This document shows positions 1 to 8,725 of a DNA stretch of 64,000 bases, piece by piece (within the stretch, counting starts at the first letter, position 1; each line of letters opens with the position of its first letter). A model generated the notes under the pieces. That model saw nothing but the letters and a program-made list of their open reading frames with translations. It did not search any database and had not been told where the DNA came from. The stretch spans positions 186,001 through 250,000 of the forward strand of contig NZ_WMIC01000007.1 in the NCBI RefSeq assembly GCF_009711135.1, given 5' to 3'. Source of the DNA: Flavobacterium sp. LC2016-01 (GTDB lineage: Bacteria > Bacteroidota > Bacteroidia > Flavobacteriales > Flavobacteriaceae). The translations under genes were made by a program, and so were the position numbers.

Positions 1-462
1 GATTTGACTTTATTGAAAAGCCCGAATTTGATTGAACGTAATTTAAGCAAAGTCGAAAAAGATTCGATGGATTACTGGAATGATAAAATCGAAAAAGGCG
101 ATACGTCACATGTTGCTCGCTTAGCGCGCGGACGTGCAATGGCTCCGGCTTATGTTTACGATCAAAAATATGTTCCAATTATTGCTGAAAGGCTGACTCA
201 GGGGAATTCGACAATAAACGGTTTATTATGGTCGGATATGCAACAAATGAATTTTGACTGCAAAGCCAAATTGAAAAGCTTTAAAAATCCTGTTTTAATT
301 ATTCAAGGAAAAGAAGATATTATCAGTAATGAAATTGGAGAATTGGCACAAAAAACCTTTCCAAATTCGAAATTAATTCTTCTGGATCATTCTAAACATT
401 ATGGATGGCTGGATGCTCGGGAAAAGTATTTTGGCGATATAAATTCTTTTTTAAAATCATAA
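1..462 (+). CDS. Alpha/beta hydrolase, C-terminal part (5' end outside window)
   Basis: The frame is open from the first base, so the gene starts upstream of the window and only about 153 C-terminal residues are visible. The last third has the usual hydrolase ending: a strand followed by QGKEDII, which would hold the catalytic Asp, and DHSKHYGW, which would hold the catalytic His. The nucleophile elbow is not in view. The order cap region, then Asp strand, then His loop resembles peptidase S33 and related carboxylic-ester hydrolases, but the substrate cannot be read. A strong hairpin terminator follows directly, so the gene ends its transcription unit. The family call is fairly safe; the specific function is unknown. 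Confidence 0.75.
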   Translation, partial: DLTLLKSPNLIERNLSKVEKDSMDYWNDKIEKGDTSHVARLARGRAMAPAYVYDQKYVPIIAERLTQGNSTINGLLWSDMQQMNFDCKAKLKSFKNPVLIIQGKEDIISNEIGELAQKTFPNSKLILLDHSKHYGWLDAREKYFGDINSFLKS

Positions 463-466
463 ATAC

Positions 467-498
467 AAAAATGGCTTTCTAAATTGAAAGCCATTTTT
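467..498 (+). terminator. Intrinsic terminator after the first hydrolase
   Basis: A 13-bp perfect inverted repeat (467-479 with 486-498, arm AAAAATGGCTTTC) surrounds a 6-base loop and ends in a T run. It starts five bases after the stop codon. Confidence 0.85.
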
Positions 499-598
499 TA
501 TTAATTCACAAACAGCAACTTGTCATAAATAAATTTATTGCTGTTTTAAAGATTTCCCAATTAAATTAAGACATCTCTGTATTTTACTGTAGCTTTCT

Positions 599-606
599 TA
601 ACTTTG
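599..606 (+). promoter_or_regulatory. Putative -7 box TAACTTTG
   Basis: TAACTTTG matches the Bacteroidetes -7 consensus TAnnTTTG and lies 25 bases before the TTG start of the next hydrolase. No clear TTG -33 element is seen at the expected distance, so this is a moderate call. Confidence 0.4.
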
Positions 607-631
607 TACTTCACGACAAAAAAAGTTCATT

Positions 632-1408
632 TTGAAAACGATTTTATATAAAAACACCAAAATATCATTTACAGATTCAGGAAAAGGAAATGCAATTGTA
701 TTGCTTCACGGCTTTTTGGAAAACAAAAAAATGTGGAAAGAGTATGTTGACTTTTTCGCAGAAAAATACCGTGTAATTACAATCGATTTATTAGGTCACG
801 GTGAATCTGATTCTTTGGGATACGTTCACGAAATGGAAGAAAATGCCAATGCTGTAAACGAAATTTTGGAACATTTAAAAATTGAAAAAGCGACTGTTTT
901 AGGACATTCTATGGGTGGTTATGTTGCTTTGGCTTTCGCCGAATTATATCCAAAGAAAATTCAAAAATTAGTTTTATTGAATTCAACTTCAAAAGAAGAC
1001 AGCGCCGAGAAAAAATTAAACCGAACCCGCGCCATAAAAGCCGTAAAACAAAATTATGTTGGCTTTGTAAGTTTGGCTATTGCAAATTTATTCAGTGAAA
1101 ACAACAGAATTCGTTTAGCAGAAAAAATTGAAAAGGTAAAAGAACAAGCTTTAAAAACACCTTTACAGGGAATTATCGCATCGCTGGAAGGCATGAAAAT
1201 ACGAAAAGACAGAGAATGGCTTTTACAAGAAAATCGCTTTCCGGTTTTATTGATACTTGGAAAAAAAGACCCCGTTTTAAATTATGAAGACAGTCTATAT
1301 CAAATTGAAGATACAACCGTAGAATTGGTTTCTTTTGAAGATGGACACATGAGCCACATTGAAAACAAAGAAGAGCTAAAAACAGTTTTAGCCGATTTTT
1401 TCAATTAA
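632..1408 (+). CDS. Alpha/beta fold hydrolase
   Basis: A 258-residue cytosolic alpha/beta hydrolase with all catalytic features visible: the oxyanion-loop sequence LLHGF (24-28), the nucleophile elbow GHSMGG with Ser93, a likely acid Asp213 in LGKKDP, and His239 in EDGHMSH. Length and motif order fit the BioH/MenH/haloperoxidase-like group, but nothing nearby points to biotin or menaquinone, so no substrate is assigned. The start is a TTG codon. No ATG lies upstream in frame before the -7 box, and the protein begins correctly from this codon. It stands alone between two terminators. Confidence 0.85.
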   Translation: MKTILYKNTKISFTDSGKGNAIVLLHGFLENKKMWKEYVDFFAEKYRVITIDLLGHGESDSLGYVHEMEENANAVNEILEHLKIEKATVLGHSMGGYVALAFAELYPKKIQKLVLLNSTSKEDSAEKKLNRTRAIKAVKQNYVGFVSLAIANLFSENNRIRLAEKIEKVKEQALKTPLQGIIASLEGMKIRKDREWLLQENRFPVLLILGKKDPVLNYEDSLYQIEDTTVELVSFEDGHMSHIENKEELKTVLADFFN

Positions 1409-1430
1409 GAAATAAAGATTTTTTAAATCA

Positions 1431-1470
1431 GAAAAGGCCATTTCGAATAAACATCGAAAACAGCCTTTTC
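1431..1470 (+). terminator. Probable terminator after the second hydrolase
   Basis: GAAAAGGC (1431-1438) pairs with GCCTTTTC (1463-1470). An inner stem TTTCGA (1441-1446) pairs with TCGAAA (1454-1459). A TTCCTTTT tract follows. It lies 22 bases after the stop codon. Confidence 0.6.
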
Positions 1471-2078
1471 TTCCTTTTGTGGGGGCAAAAAATTATAATT
1501 TGGCAATAATGTCTTTTTAAAATCCAGACAATATCACTCTTCTTAATTTAAAAATTTGCTTGTTTAATATTTCCATCATCCACATCCTCAGACACGTTAG
1601 AGATTCTGTTCTCTTCTTCTCAACTTTGTTTAGATCGTATGAATATCTACATCTCTCTATAAGTAGCGTCAAAGATATTTCAATTAACATAATTGTTCGA
1701 TAAACACTTGTTAAAAAAAAGACACCCTGTAACCATTTGAATCACTTTTATTTATAGTATACTTATTGGCTTTTATAAAAAGAAAATGCGCAATAAAAAA
1801 CAACAGAAAAAAGAGATTCATTTAAAAACCTAACATTTTGTTCCATAAAATTCATTTCTAAATATAACATTTGCTGGAAAACTACGTTAAGGAAGGTTTT
1901 TTCATTGCTTTTCCAAAAAAATTGCAGAAATATAGACTGTAGAAAAAGTACGTTTTGTCTTAAATGCAATATTGATGAAGTTTAGAAGATTTCGTTTTGA
2001 AAACGGAAAAACAAACAACCCTACTGTGCAATAGCCTGAAAAGAAAGGGTTTGTTAAAAAATATTCAGCTAAACATCA
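1471..2078. other. Long A+T-rich gap with no convincing gene
   Basis: About 600 bases separate the second hydrolase from the ABC module. A minus-strand TATCTTTG (-7-like) lies at 1670-1677, and a 57-codon minus-strand frame with ATG runs from 1690 to 1517. The frame contains the -7 box, so the two do not agree. A 68-codon minus frame at 1763-1969 is Phe/Leu-rich and looks like chance in A+T-rich DNA. I see no repeat, tRNA or IS end here. Confidence 0.4.
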
Positions 2079-2753
2079 TTATAAAAAAACCGAACTTGTA
2101 AGATAACCCTTTTCGATAAGTTCGTTTTTTTCTTTTATTTGATGTGTCTTTCCATCTTTTATCATAACCAGTCTATTTGCGATTTTTATTACATTATGAT
2201 AGTTGTGGTCCGTAATAATAATCCCTTTTTTGTTTAAGCTTGCTTTGAGCATTTCGTTAATAATTTCAATCATCAGAGGAGAAAGCCCATTGTAAGGTTC
2301 ATCAAGTAAAACAAATAAAGAAGGATTACTGAGCACCATTTTTATTTCAAGATAACGCAATTCGCCGCTTGATAAATGTTTGATCTTTTTCTTTATAAGA
2401 TTTTTAATAAACGCATCATCGCAAAAACCAGCTCTTTCTGATTTATCGATTGACAAGGAAATCGCCTTTTTTACAGACAAATGATTTGGGATAAACCGAT
2501 CTTGATCTAAATAACTGACTTCGTTCAACAATACATTTTTAGTATTTAAAGAAACTGAATTTATCCGAACACTTCGATCCGAAACTGATTCGAGTCCTGC
2601 AACGATTTTCAACAAAGTCGATTTGCCAGAGCCATTCCGCCCTAACAATCCAATAATTTCTGATGTTTCACATTTCAAAAAAACATCCGAAAGAATGGTC
2701 TTTTCACCAAATCTTTTTTGAATACCGCTGATTTCTAAAGTATGTTTTTTCAA
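2079..2753 (-). CDS. ABC transporter ATP-binding protein
   Basis: A 224-residue ABC ATPase that would energise a membrane partner from the cytosolic face. It has Walker A GRNGSGKST (38-46), the signature LSSGE (127-131), Walker B LFVLLDEP (146-153) and the switch His183. It is short but complete. Its start overlaps the stop of the small membrane protein at 2750 by four bases, a typical coupled-translation overlap, so the two probably form one unit. The only candidate permease is that 97-residue protein, which is much smaller than a normal ABC permease. Substrate and direction are unknown. Confidence 0.85.
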   Translation of the reverse strand: MKKHTLEISGIQKRFGEKTILSDVFLKCETSEIIGLLGRNGSGKSTLLKIVAGLESVSDRSVRINSVSLNTKNVLLNEVSYLDQDRFIPNHLSVKKAISLSIDKSERAGFCDDAFIKNLIKKKIKHLSSGELRYLEIKMVLSNPSLFVLLDEPYNGLSPLMIEIINEMLKASLNKKGIIITDHNYHNVIKIANRLVMIKDGKTHQIKEKNELIEKGYLTSSVFL

Positions 2754-3043
2754 AATAATTTATTCTTTAAAAAGATTATGAAACCAAACAAAACTGCCGT
2801 GCAAAATGTCATTAAATAACTAAAAACCAGAAGCTGTATTTTAGAAACTCCATTGTTTATATAAAACAAATAATCATTTTTACGGTAAAATTCCTTGTAA
2901 CTAATACTGGCCAAAAAACCAAAACTGAGAAAAAAAATAAAGAAATAATCAAAACCGCCTAAAAAAACAGCAATCGCACAAAGCAGCAGATTAAAAGGCA
3001 ATGTGGTTTTATAAAACTCGAATATGTTCAAGAACTTCCTCAT
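2750..3043 (-). CDS. Small integral membrane protein paired with the ABC ATPase
   Basis: I do not recognise this 97-residue protein. It has about three hydrophobic segments (roughly residues 15-30, 33-47 and 70-92), separated by the basic stretch YKEFYRKND. It lies between an AddB-like nuclease (stop at 3046, two bases away) and the ABC ATPase (four-base overlap), so it is co-transcribed with both. The tight coupling to the ATPase suggests that it anchors or partners the ATPase. It could be a minimal or reduced permease, but no known permease motif is visible. Confidence 0.65.
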   Translation of the reverse strand: MRKFLNIFEFYKTTLPFNLLLCAIAVFLGGFDYFFIFFLSFGFLASISYKEFYRKNDYLFYINNGVSKIQLLVFSYLMTFCTAVLFGFIIFLKNKLF

Positions 3044-3045
3044 TG

Positions 3046-5811
3046 TTAATTTATTTTTTCTTCAAAAGGAATTGCGGTATCAAAAATTTCATTTAAAAGC
3101 AAAACAACTTCCTGCAGATACGATTCCAAAATTTCTTTAGAAACCACCATATCTAACTCTTTTTCTTCTTTAAATGTAAAAGGAAGAAATCCGGATTTTA
3201 AATTCTTAAAAGAAATAATTCCAACTTCAATAGGCAAACTTCCTGCTTCTTTTTCAAACATAAACGCATAAGCCAGAACCTGAATTATTTTATCGTTTTT
3301 AAGCTCTCTGGTTAATCCGTTCCAAGTTTTTAGTACCACATTTGCTTTTTCAACTTTTCCGGTCTTATAATCAATAATTCTTATTTTTCCGTTTCGCTGT
3401 TCAATACGGTCAACATTTCCTTTTATAAGAACAGGAAATGGCAAATCCGCATGCAGCAACTCGCGTTGGTATGTTTGCTCTAAAGCGATGATTTTAATAG
3501 CGTCACCATTCTTAATTGCTTCTAATTCCATTTTAAGAAAATTAAAAACATTTCGTTTTGCAACTTCAAAAGCCAAAAGATTTCGGCCTTTTTTAATTTC
3601 ACCTTCCTTGTAAACCACCTTAAATTGTTTTAAAACTTCATCATCAAGAAGTTTAAAACAATTCGAAATATCTTCTTCTGAGATAAATCTGCCAATAAAA
3701 GGATCATAAAGTCCTTTTAAAGTTTCATGAATAATTGTTCCTAAAGTATTTAATGCAATATTTTCCTCGACTTCTTCTACTTCTCTGATTCGAAGGATTT
3801 TTTGAAAATAAAAATCAATCGGGTTCCGAATATAACTTGTCAGTGCCGAAGGCGAAAAGCCTGCAAGAGCAATTTCTTTTAAACGCTCCATAACCGCCTC
3901 CGATTTCGGAATTACCATTGGCTTATTGGCAGTAGCAGGCAAAACTGGATTATAAATATCAAAAGTTAGATTATGCTTTGGCTGTTTTTCTACTTCTAAT
4001 TGTGTGATAAACCTGCTTCTTTCGCCAGCGTCCAGTCCATCATTTTCGGTATTATAAATAAGATAAATATTTTTTGCCCTCTGCAATAAATGATAAAAAT
4101 GATAGGTATAAATAGCGTCTTTTTCTTTAAAAGTCGGCAAGCCTAATTCACGCTTTACGTCGTAAGGAATAAATGAATTTTGTGATTTTCCGGCCGGAAA
4201 TTTCCCTTCATTCATTGACGTTATAATTACAGTGTCAAAATCCAGAACACGGCTTTCCAAAACCCCCATTATTTGAAGTCCCCGTAATGGCTCACCTTCA
4301 AATGAAACTTCAGCAACATCAATAATCTGTTTATAAATTGCGTGAAGTGTATCGATATTGTCAATATGATGATGACTTGTGTAATAATTAATTAATTTAT
4401 TTATTACTTTAAAAACTGCATAAACGAAGGATTTTGCAATTTTCTCTTCCTCATTATTTTTATCAAAATTTTCTTTGATCAAAAGCAAAAGTGACGAAAT
4501 AATTTCAAGAACAGCTAAGGAATCATTTTCCCATTTCTTAAATAGCAAATCAAATAAAGGCGAAGTATTCGTATTTAATTCAACAATTCTGCTTTGCGAA
4601 ATAAATGTATAATTATTCTCTTTGATAATTTTGACCAAGTGGCTTGCATTTGCATAAGGAGCAACCAGCGGATGTGTTAAAATATCCAACACATCTTTAT
4701 AATAAAACACATAACTTTCACCTTTTCGAGAAAGCGCATTTGTATGCATTTTAAATAGTTTGGCAATCAATATTTGGGACGGATTGTTTTTCCCAGAATA
4801 TCCCATTGTAATATTCAATGCACCAACAGAAGAAGGCAATGAGTATAGAACAGGGATAAGCAAGTTTTCCTCACCCAAAACGACAGCCACTTTATCTAAA
4901 GATCCAACAGGATTTTCGGCAATTATTCTTTCAATAATACTTCCTGCTATTTTTGCCTGGCCAATTGTTTTTGGCGAACCAATAACTTGAATGTTTTTTG
5001 ATTGTGAAAAATCATCTACAATCCAATCAAATGGATGTGTTTTATAATGCTTCCAACTTTCTTTAAATCGTCTCACAAACAGACCTGCATCATGATAAGG
5101 GTCGTTTAAAAAAGTCCGATCTGAATCCCAATAAATTTTAGCCTGATCCAAAGCCAGTAAATGCTGTACTATTTTTTCTTCGGCAGCATTTAAAGCATTA
5201 AAACCTGCAAAAATAAAAGATCGGCTTGAAACGGTATTCGAAAAATGATTTAGATTATTTACAGCTTCGCGATAAATTAAGCCTTGGTAGCCAATTCCTT
5301 TATTCAGCAAATGATTGTATAATGCATCATAATATAACGGCAGAAGTTTCCAGAAATCAATATACTTTTCTAAAAGTTTCGTTTTATTTTCTACTTCAAT
5401 ACCCCATCTTTTTATATCCTCAATATCTTTCAAATAAGAAAGAACATGGAGCGGATCTAAAAGATATCTGTCAATTTCATTAAAATCCTGTAAAAGTGTT
5501 TTTCCCCAATTGGCAAATAATTCAAATGACTGCTGATGCTGTTTTTCAGTGACAGATAAATAAACTTCGTAAAACTCAAACAAAAGCTCAATTGAATCTG
5601 CTGAACGAATTGAAGCAACATCTTGCACAAAGTCTTCAATACTAATTATCTCTGGAGAAAGAATTGTTTTTTGAGTTTCTCTTTTTAACGCTTCTATTAA
5701 AAATACTTTCGCTCTTTTATTAGGAAGGATAATGGTTGTATCAGCAAGCTTTGTTCCATAATTCTGAATAATGACCGCTGCAATTTTATCTAAAAAAGAA
5801 TTATTTATCAT
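3046..5811 (-). CDS. PD-(D/E)XK nuclease / inactivated-helicase protein, AddB-like
   Basis: A roughly 921-residue protein with the layout of AddB/RexB: a long helicase-like body and a C-terminal PD-(D/E)XK nuclease. The nuclease shows GNVDRIE followed by IIDYKTGK (catalytic Asp814 and Lys816). The N-terminal P-loop is replaced by LPNKRAK, so ATPase activity is unlikely. Only one Cys occurs, so the Fe-S staple known in Bacillus AddB is absent. I chose the ATG at 5811 because the longer frame to 5838 would read into the ompA terminator. With the UvrD-like protein at 8726-11884 it probably forms a RecBCD/AddAB-type end-processing enzyme for double-strand break repair. Confidence 0.8.
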   Translation of the reverse strand: MINNSFLDKIAAVIIQNYGTKLADTTIILPNKRAKVFLIEALKRETQKTILSPEIISIEDFVQDVASIRSADSIELLFEFYEVYLSVTEKQHQQSFELFANWGKTLLQDFNEIDRYLLDPLHVLSYLKDIEDIKRWGIEVENKTKLLEKYIDFWKLLPLYYDALYNHLLNKGIGYQGLIYREAVNNLNHFSNTVSSRSFIFAGFNALNAAEEKIVQHLLALDQAKIYWDSDRTFLNDPYHDAGLFVRRFKESWKHYKTHPFDWIVDDFSQSKNIQVIGSPKTIGQAKIAGSIIERIIAENPVGSLDKVAVVLGEENLLIPVLYSLPSSVGALNITMGYSGKNNPSQILIAKLFKMHTNALSRKGESYVFYYKDVLDILTHPLVAPYANASHLVKIIKENNYTFISQSRIVELNTNTSPLFDLLFKKWENDSLAVLEIISSLLLLIKENFDKNNEEEKIAKSFVYAVFKVINKLINYYTSHHHIDNIDTLHAIYKQIIDVAEVSFEGEPLRGLQIMGVLESRVLDFDTVIITSMNEGKFPAGKSQNSFIPYDVKRELGLPTFKEKDAIYTYHFYHLLQRAKNIYLIYNTENDGLDAGERSRFITQLEVEKQPKHNLTFDIYNPVLPATANKPMVIPKSEAVMERLKEIALAGFSPSALTSYIRNPIDFYFQKILRIREVEEVEENIALNTLGTIIHETLKGLYDPFIGRFISEEDISNCFKLLDDEVLKQFKVVYKEGEIKKGRNLLAFEVAKRNVFNFLKMELEAIKNGDAIKIIALEQTYQRELLHADLPFPVLIKGNVDRIEQRNGKIRIIDYKTGKVEKANVVLKTWNGLTRELKNDKIIQVLAYAFMFEKEAGSLPIEVGIISFKNLKSGFLPFTFKEEKELDMVVSKEILESYLQEVVLLLNEIFDTAIPFEEKIN

Positions 5812-5824
5812 TTTATAAAAATAA

Positions 5825-5854
5825 AAAAAGCCATTCAATTAAGAATGGCTTTTT
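5825..5854 (-). terminator. Intrinsic terminator of the OmpA gene
   Basis: A 12-bp perfect stem (5825-5836 with 5843-5854, core GCCATTC/GAATGGC) has a 6-base loop, followed on the minus strand by a long T run. It lies 20 bases past the OmpA stop and just upstream of the nuclease ATG. Confidence 0.85.
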
Positions 5855-5874
5855 AGTATTATTTACAAAGTAAA

Positions 5875-7338
5875 TTATAGTTTACCTTGGTATTTAGAAC
5901 CAATGTGTCTGATTTCAGTTCTTCTGTTTTGTGCTTTACCTGCAGCAGTTTTGTTGCTTGCAACTGGTTGAGAAGATCCAAATCCTTTAGACTCTAAGTT
6001 TTCTGGATTAACACCTCTTTCAACTAAAGCATCCAATACAGCTTTTGCTCTATCTTCAGAAAGTTTTTGGTTGATTTTAGCAGAACCTGTACTATCTGTG
6101 TGTCCTTCAATAGAGAATTTCGCGTTTGGATAGTTTTTAAGGATTTCTTTAATTGCATCTAATCTAGCTGGAGTTTCTTTGTCTCCTGTTTTGAAAGTAG
6201 CTTTACCTGAATTGAAGTAAACTGCTCTTGCTTGAACTTTAAGATCTTCTAAAGCTTCAGAAGTAACTTCTGGACAACCTCTGTTACTAGCAGGACCGAA
6301 TACTGTAGGACAATCGTCATCTTTATCAGCAACACCATCTTTATCAGCGTCTAAGAAAGGACAACCACCGTTTTCTTTTGGACCAGCAACTGTAGGACAT
6401 TTATCATCTTTATCAGCGATTCCGTCTCCGTCAGTATCAGGACAACCTTTTAAAGCAGCTAAACCAGCAACATCTGGACAAGCATCATCTTTATCAGCAA
6501 TTCCGTCTCCGTCTGTATCAGGACATCCGTTTAATGCAGCTAAACCAAATACATCTGGACAAGCATCAGAAGCATCAACGATTCCGTCACCGTCAGTATC
6601 AGGACATCCGTTGAATTGTTTTAAACCAGCAACTTCTGGACAAGCATCATCTTTATCATAGATTCCGTCTCCGTCTGTATCTTTACCTCCGAATTTGAAA
6701 ATAAGACCAGCTGTATGTTGGAAGTGAGAAACAGCATCTGGAGTTCCAGAAGCATCTACTCTATCTCCACTAACAGCCCATTTGTATTTTGTAGCTAATT
6801 CAAGACCAATAGCATCAGTAAACCAGAAAGTAACACCAGCACCTGGGTTAACAGTTCCGTAGCTACTATCACCGAAGAAAGTATAACCACCACCAACAGA
6901 TAACGAAGGATCAACCACTTTAGATTTGATTAATTCTTGGAAGCTGTATTTGATAGTAGCATCAATTCCATAGTACATCAAATCACCAGGATTCACTACA
7001 GCATTTCCTCTTGAGTCACCTTTTACAGTTGGACTATTAAAAATTACAAATTTATCGATTTTGTTTACAGACCCTTGTAAACCTACAGAGAAACCACTAC
7101 CTACATATCTAGACACACCAATGTAAGATAAAGAAGGCAAAATGTTCCAGTTGTCTTTAACAGCGAATGGCTGCGAGAAGTGTTGATCAAAAAAACCACT
7201 TCCGGCACCAGAACTTGTTCTGGTATCAACGGCATTAACTCCAAATGAGATAGCCCATGGATTGTTACTGTCTTGTGCGTGAGAACTTAAACCCATCACC
7301 ATCATCACAGCAACTAAAAGTTTGTTAAGATGTTTCAT
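5875..7338 (-). CDS. OmpA family porin with thrombospondin type 3 repeats
   Basis: A 487-residue outer-membrane protein. A signal peptide occupies residues 1-21 (ending SSHA-Q). An OmpA-like beta-barrel spans roughly 25-216. Five Ca-binding TSP3-type repeats of the DTDGDGIxDxDDACP kind fill 220-355. A C-terminal OmpA peptidoglycan-binding domain spans 373-480, with EGHTDSTGS at 411-419 and NRRTEI at 471-476. The protein probably tethers the outer membrane to peptidoglycan, and such proteins are among the most abundant in Flavobacterium envelopes. The gene is monocistronic, with a near-consensus promoter upstream and a strong terminator downstream. The substrate of any pore is unknown. Confidence 0.93.
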   Translation of the reverse strand: MKHLNKLLVAVMMVMGLSSHAQDSNNPWAISFGVNAVDTRTSSGAGSGFFDQHFSQPFAVKDNWNILPSLSYIGVSRYVGSGFSVGLQGSVNKIDKFVIFNSPTVKGDSRGNAVVNPGDLMYYGIDATIKYSFQELIKSKVVDPSLSVGGGYTFFGDSSYGTVNPGAGVTFWFTDAIGLELATKYKWAVSGDRVDASGTPDAVSHFQHTAGLIFKFGGKDTDGDGIYDKDDACPEVAGLKQFNGCPDTDGDGIVDASDACPDVFGLAALNGCPDTDGDGIADKDDACPDVAGLAALKGCPDTDGDGIADKDDKCPTVAGPKENGGCPFLDADKDGVADKDDDCPTVFGPASNRGCPEVTSEALEDLKVQARAVYFNSGKATFKTGDKETPARLDAIKEILKNYPNAKFSIEGHTDSTGSAKINQKLSEDRAKAVLDALVERGVNPENLESKGFGSSQPVASNKTAAGKAQNRRTEIRHIGSKYQGKL

Positions 7339-7375
7339 ACTTAATTTTTTTAATTACAATTTAGTTAATTACAGA

Positions 7376-7406
7376 CAAAAGTAACACCAAAATTTTTAAA
7401 TACAAA
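7376..7406 (-). promoter_or_regulatory. Bacteroidetes-type promoter of the OmpA gene
   Basis: Read on the minus strand, TTTG (7406-7403), a 19-base spacer and TACTTTTG (7383-7376) match the TTTG/TAnnTTTG consensus. The box lies 37 bases upstream of the ATG. This is the best-formed promoter in the window, in keeping with an abundant porin. Confidence 0.7.
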
Positions 7407-7451
7407 ATGAAATGTTAAAAAAAACCTACAAAAATTTACATAATGTGGTAA

Positions 7452-8645
7452 TTATATAACTTTTAACATTTTTCCTGTTAATGTAAAGGCCTCGATCGCT
7501 TTATCCAAATGTTCTTTAGTATGAGCCGCAGAAAGTTGCACACGTATTCTTGCTTTATCTTTTGGAACCACAGGAAAAAAGAATCCGATTACGTAAATAC
7601 CTTCTTTTAATAACTCATTCGCCATAATTTGTGATAATTTTGCATCATAAAGCATAACTGGCACAATTGCAGAATCACCATCAATAATATCAAAGCCAGC
7701 CTTTTTCATACCTTCTTTAAAATAATTAGTATTCCATTCTAATTTATCTCTTAAAGAAGTATCTTTTTCTAACAATTCAAAAACCTTAATCGAAGCACCA
7801 ACAATTGCAGGCGCTAATGAATTAGAGAACAAATAAGGTCGTGAACGCTGACGCAGTATTTCTATAATTTCTTTTTTTGCTGTAGTATAACCTCCCATTG
7901 CGCCGCCCAAAGCTTTCCCTAAAGTACCCGTTATAATATCAACGCGTCCCATTACCCCTTTAGCTTCAAGAGTTCCTTTTCCTGTTGCGCCAATAAATCC
8001 TGCAGCATGACATTCATCAACCATCACCATTGCGTCATATTTATCAGCCAAATCACAAATTTTATCCAGTGGAGCAACTAAACCATCCATCGAGAAAACA
8101 CCATCTGTAACAATTAATTTAAAACGAGATCCAGCTTCATTTGCTTTAATTAACTGCTGTTCCAAATCTTCCATATTGCTGTTTTCATAACGGTATCGAG
8201 CGGCTTTACACAAACGAACTCCATCTATAATAGAAGCATGATTTAAACTATCTGAAATAATTGCATCGTTTTCTCCTAGCAAAGGCTCAAAAACACCACC
8301 ATTAGCATCAAAAGCTGCAGCGTATAATATGGTATCTTCCGTTCCATAAAAATCAGCAATCTTTTTTTCCAAAGTCTTATGAATATCTTGTGTTCCGCAA
8401 ATAAAACGAACAGAAGACATTCCAAAACCATGAGTATCCATTGCATCTTTTGCCGCCTGAACCACTTCTGGATGCGATGAAAGCCCCAAATAGTTGTTTG
8501 CACAAAAATTCAAAACAGTTTCTCCTGTTGAAATTTTAATTTCAGCACCTTGCGCTGAAGTTATAATGCGCTCCTTTTTAAAAATTCCATTTTCTTCAAT
8601 AGCCTGCAATTCGTTTTGCAGGTGTTCTTTAATTTTACCGTACAT
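7452..8645 (-). CDS. kbl: Glycine C-acetyltransferase (2-amino-3-ketobutyrate CoA ligase)
   Basis: A 397-residue PLP enzyme of the alpha-oxoamine synthase family. It cleaves 2-amino-3-ketobutyrate with CoA to glycine and acetyl-CoA, the second step of threonine degradation. The PLP Schiff-base lysine is Lys244 in TGTLGKALGG, and the cofactor-ring Asp210 lies in VDECHA. Length matches Kbl (about 398) throughout. No threonine dehydrogenase gene is next to it, so its partner must be elsewhere. The relatives BioF and serine palmitoyltransferase are less likely, given the overall similarity to Kbl including GGYTTAKKEI. Confidence 0.9.
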   Translation of the reverse strand: MYGKIKEHLQNELQAIEENGIFKKERIITSAQGAEIKISTGETVLNFCANNYLGLSSHPEVVQAAKDAMDTHGFGMSSVRFICGTQDIHKTLEKKIADFYGTEDTILYAAAFDANGGVFEPLLGENDAIISDSLNHASIIDGVRLCKAARYRYENSNMEDLEQQLIKANEAGSRFKLIVTDGVFSMDGLVAPLDKICDLADKYDAMVMVDECHAAGFIGATGKGTLEAKGVMGRVDIITGTLGKALGGAMGGYTTAKKEIIEILRQRSRPYLFSNSLAPAIVGASIKVFELLEKDTSLRDKLEWNTNYFKEGMKKAGFDIIDGDSAIVPVMLYDAKLSQIMANELLKEGIYVIGFFFPVVPKDKARIRVQLSAAHTKEHLDKAIEAFTLTGKMLKVI

Positions 8646-8725
8646 TTCCTTATGTTTAAAACGTTAAAAATTAACAGCTTACATATAAAATAAGACCATT
8701 TTTCTTTAACAACTGATTAATTTTT

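Noticed and set aside
1763..1969. 68-codon minus-strand frame
   Set aside because: Phe/Leu/Asn-rich composition expected from A+T-rich DNA, no promoter box and no family resemblance.
5812..5838. Upstream start giving the AddB-like protein nine more residues
   Set aside because: It would begin inside the ompA terminator; the ATG at 5811 gives a normal N terminus.
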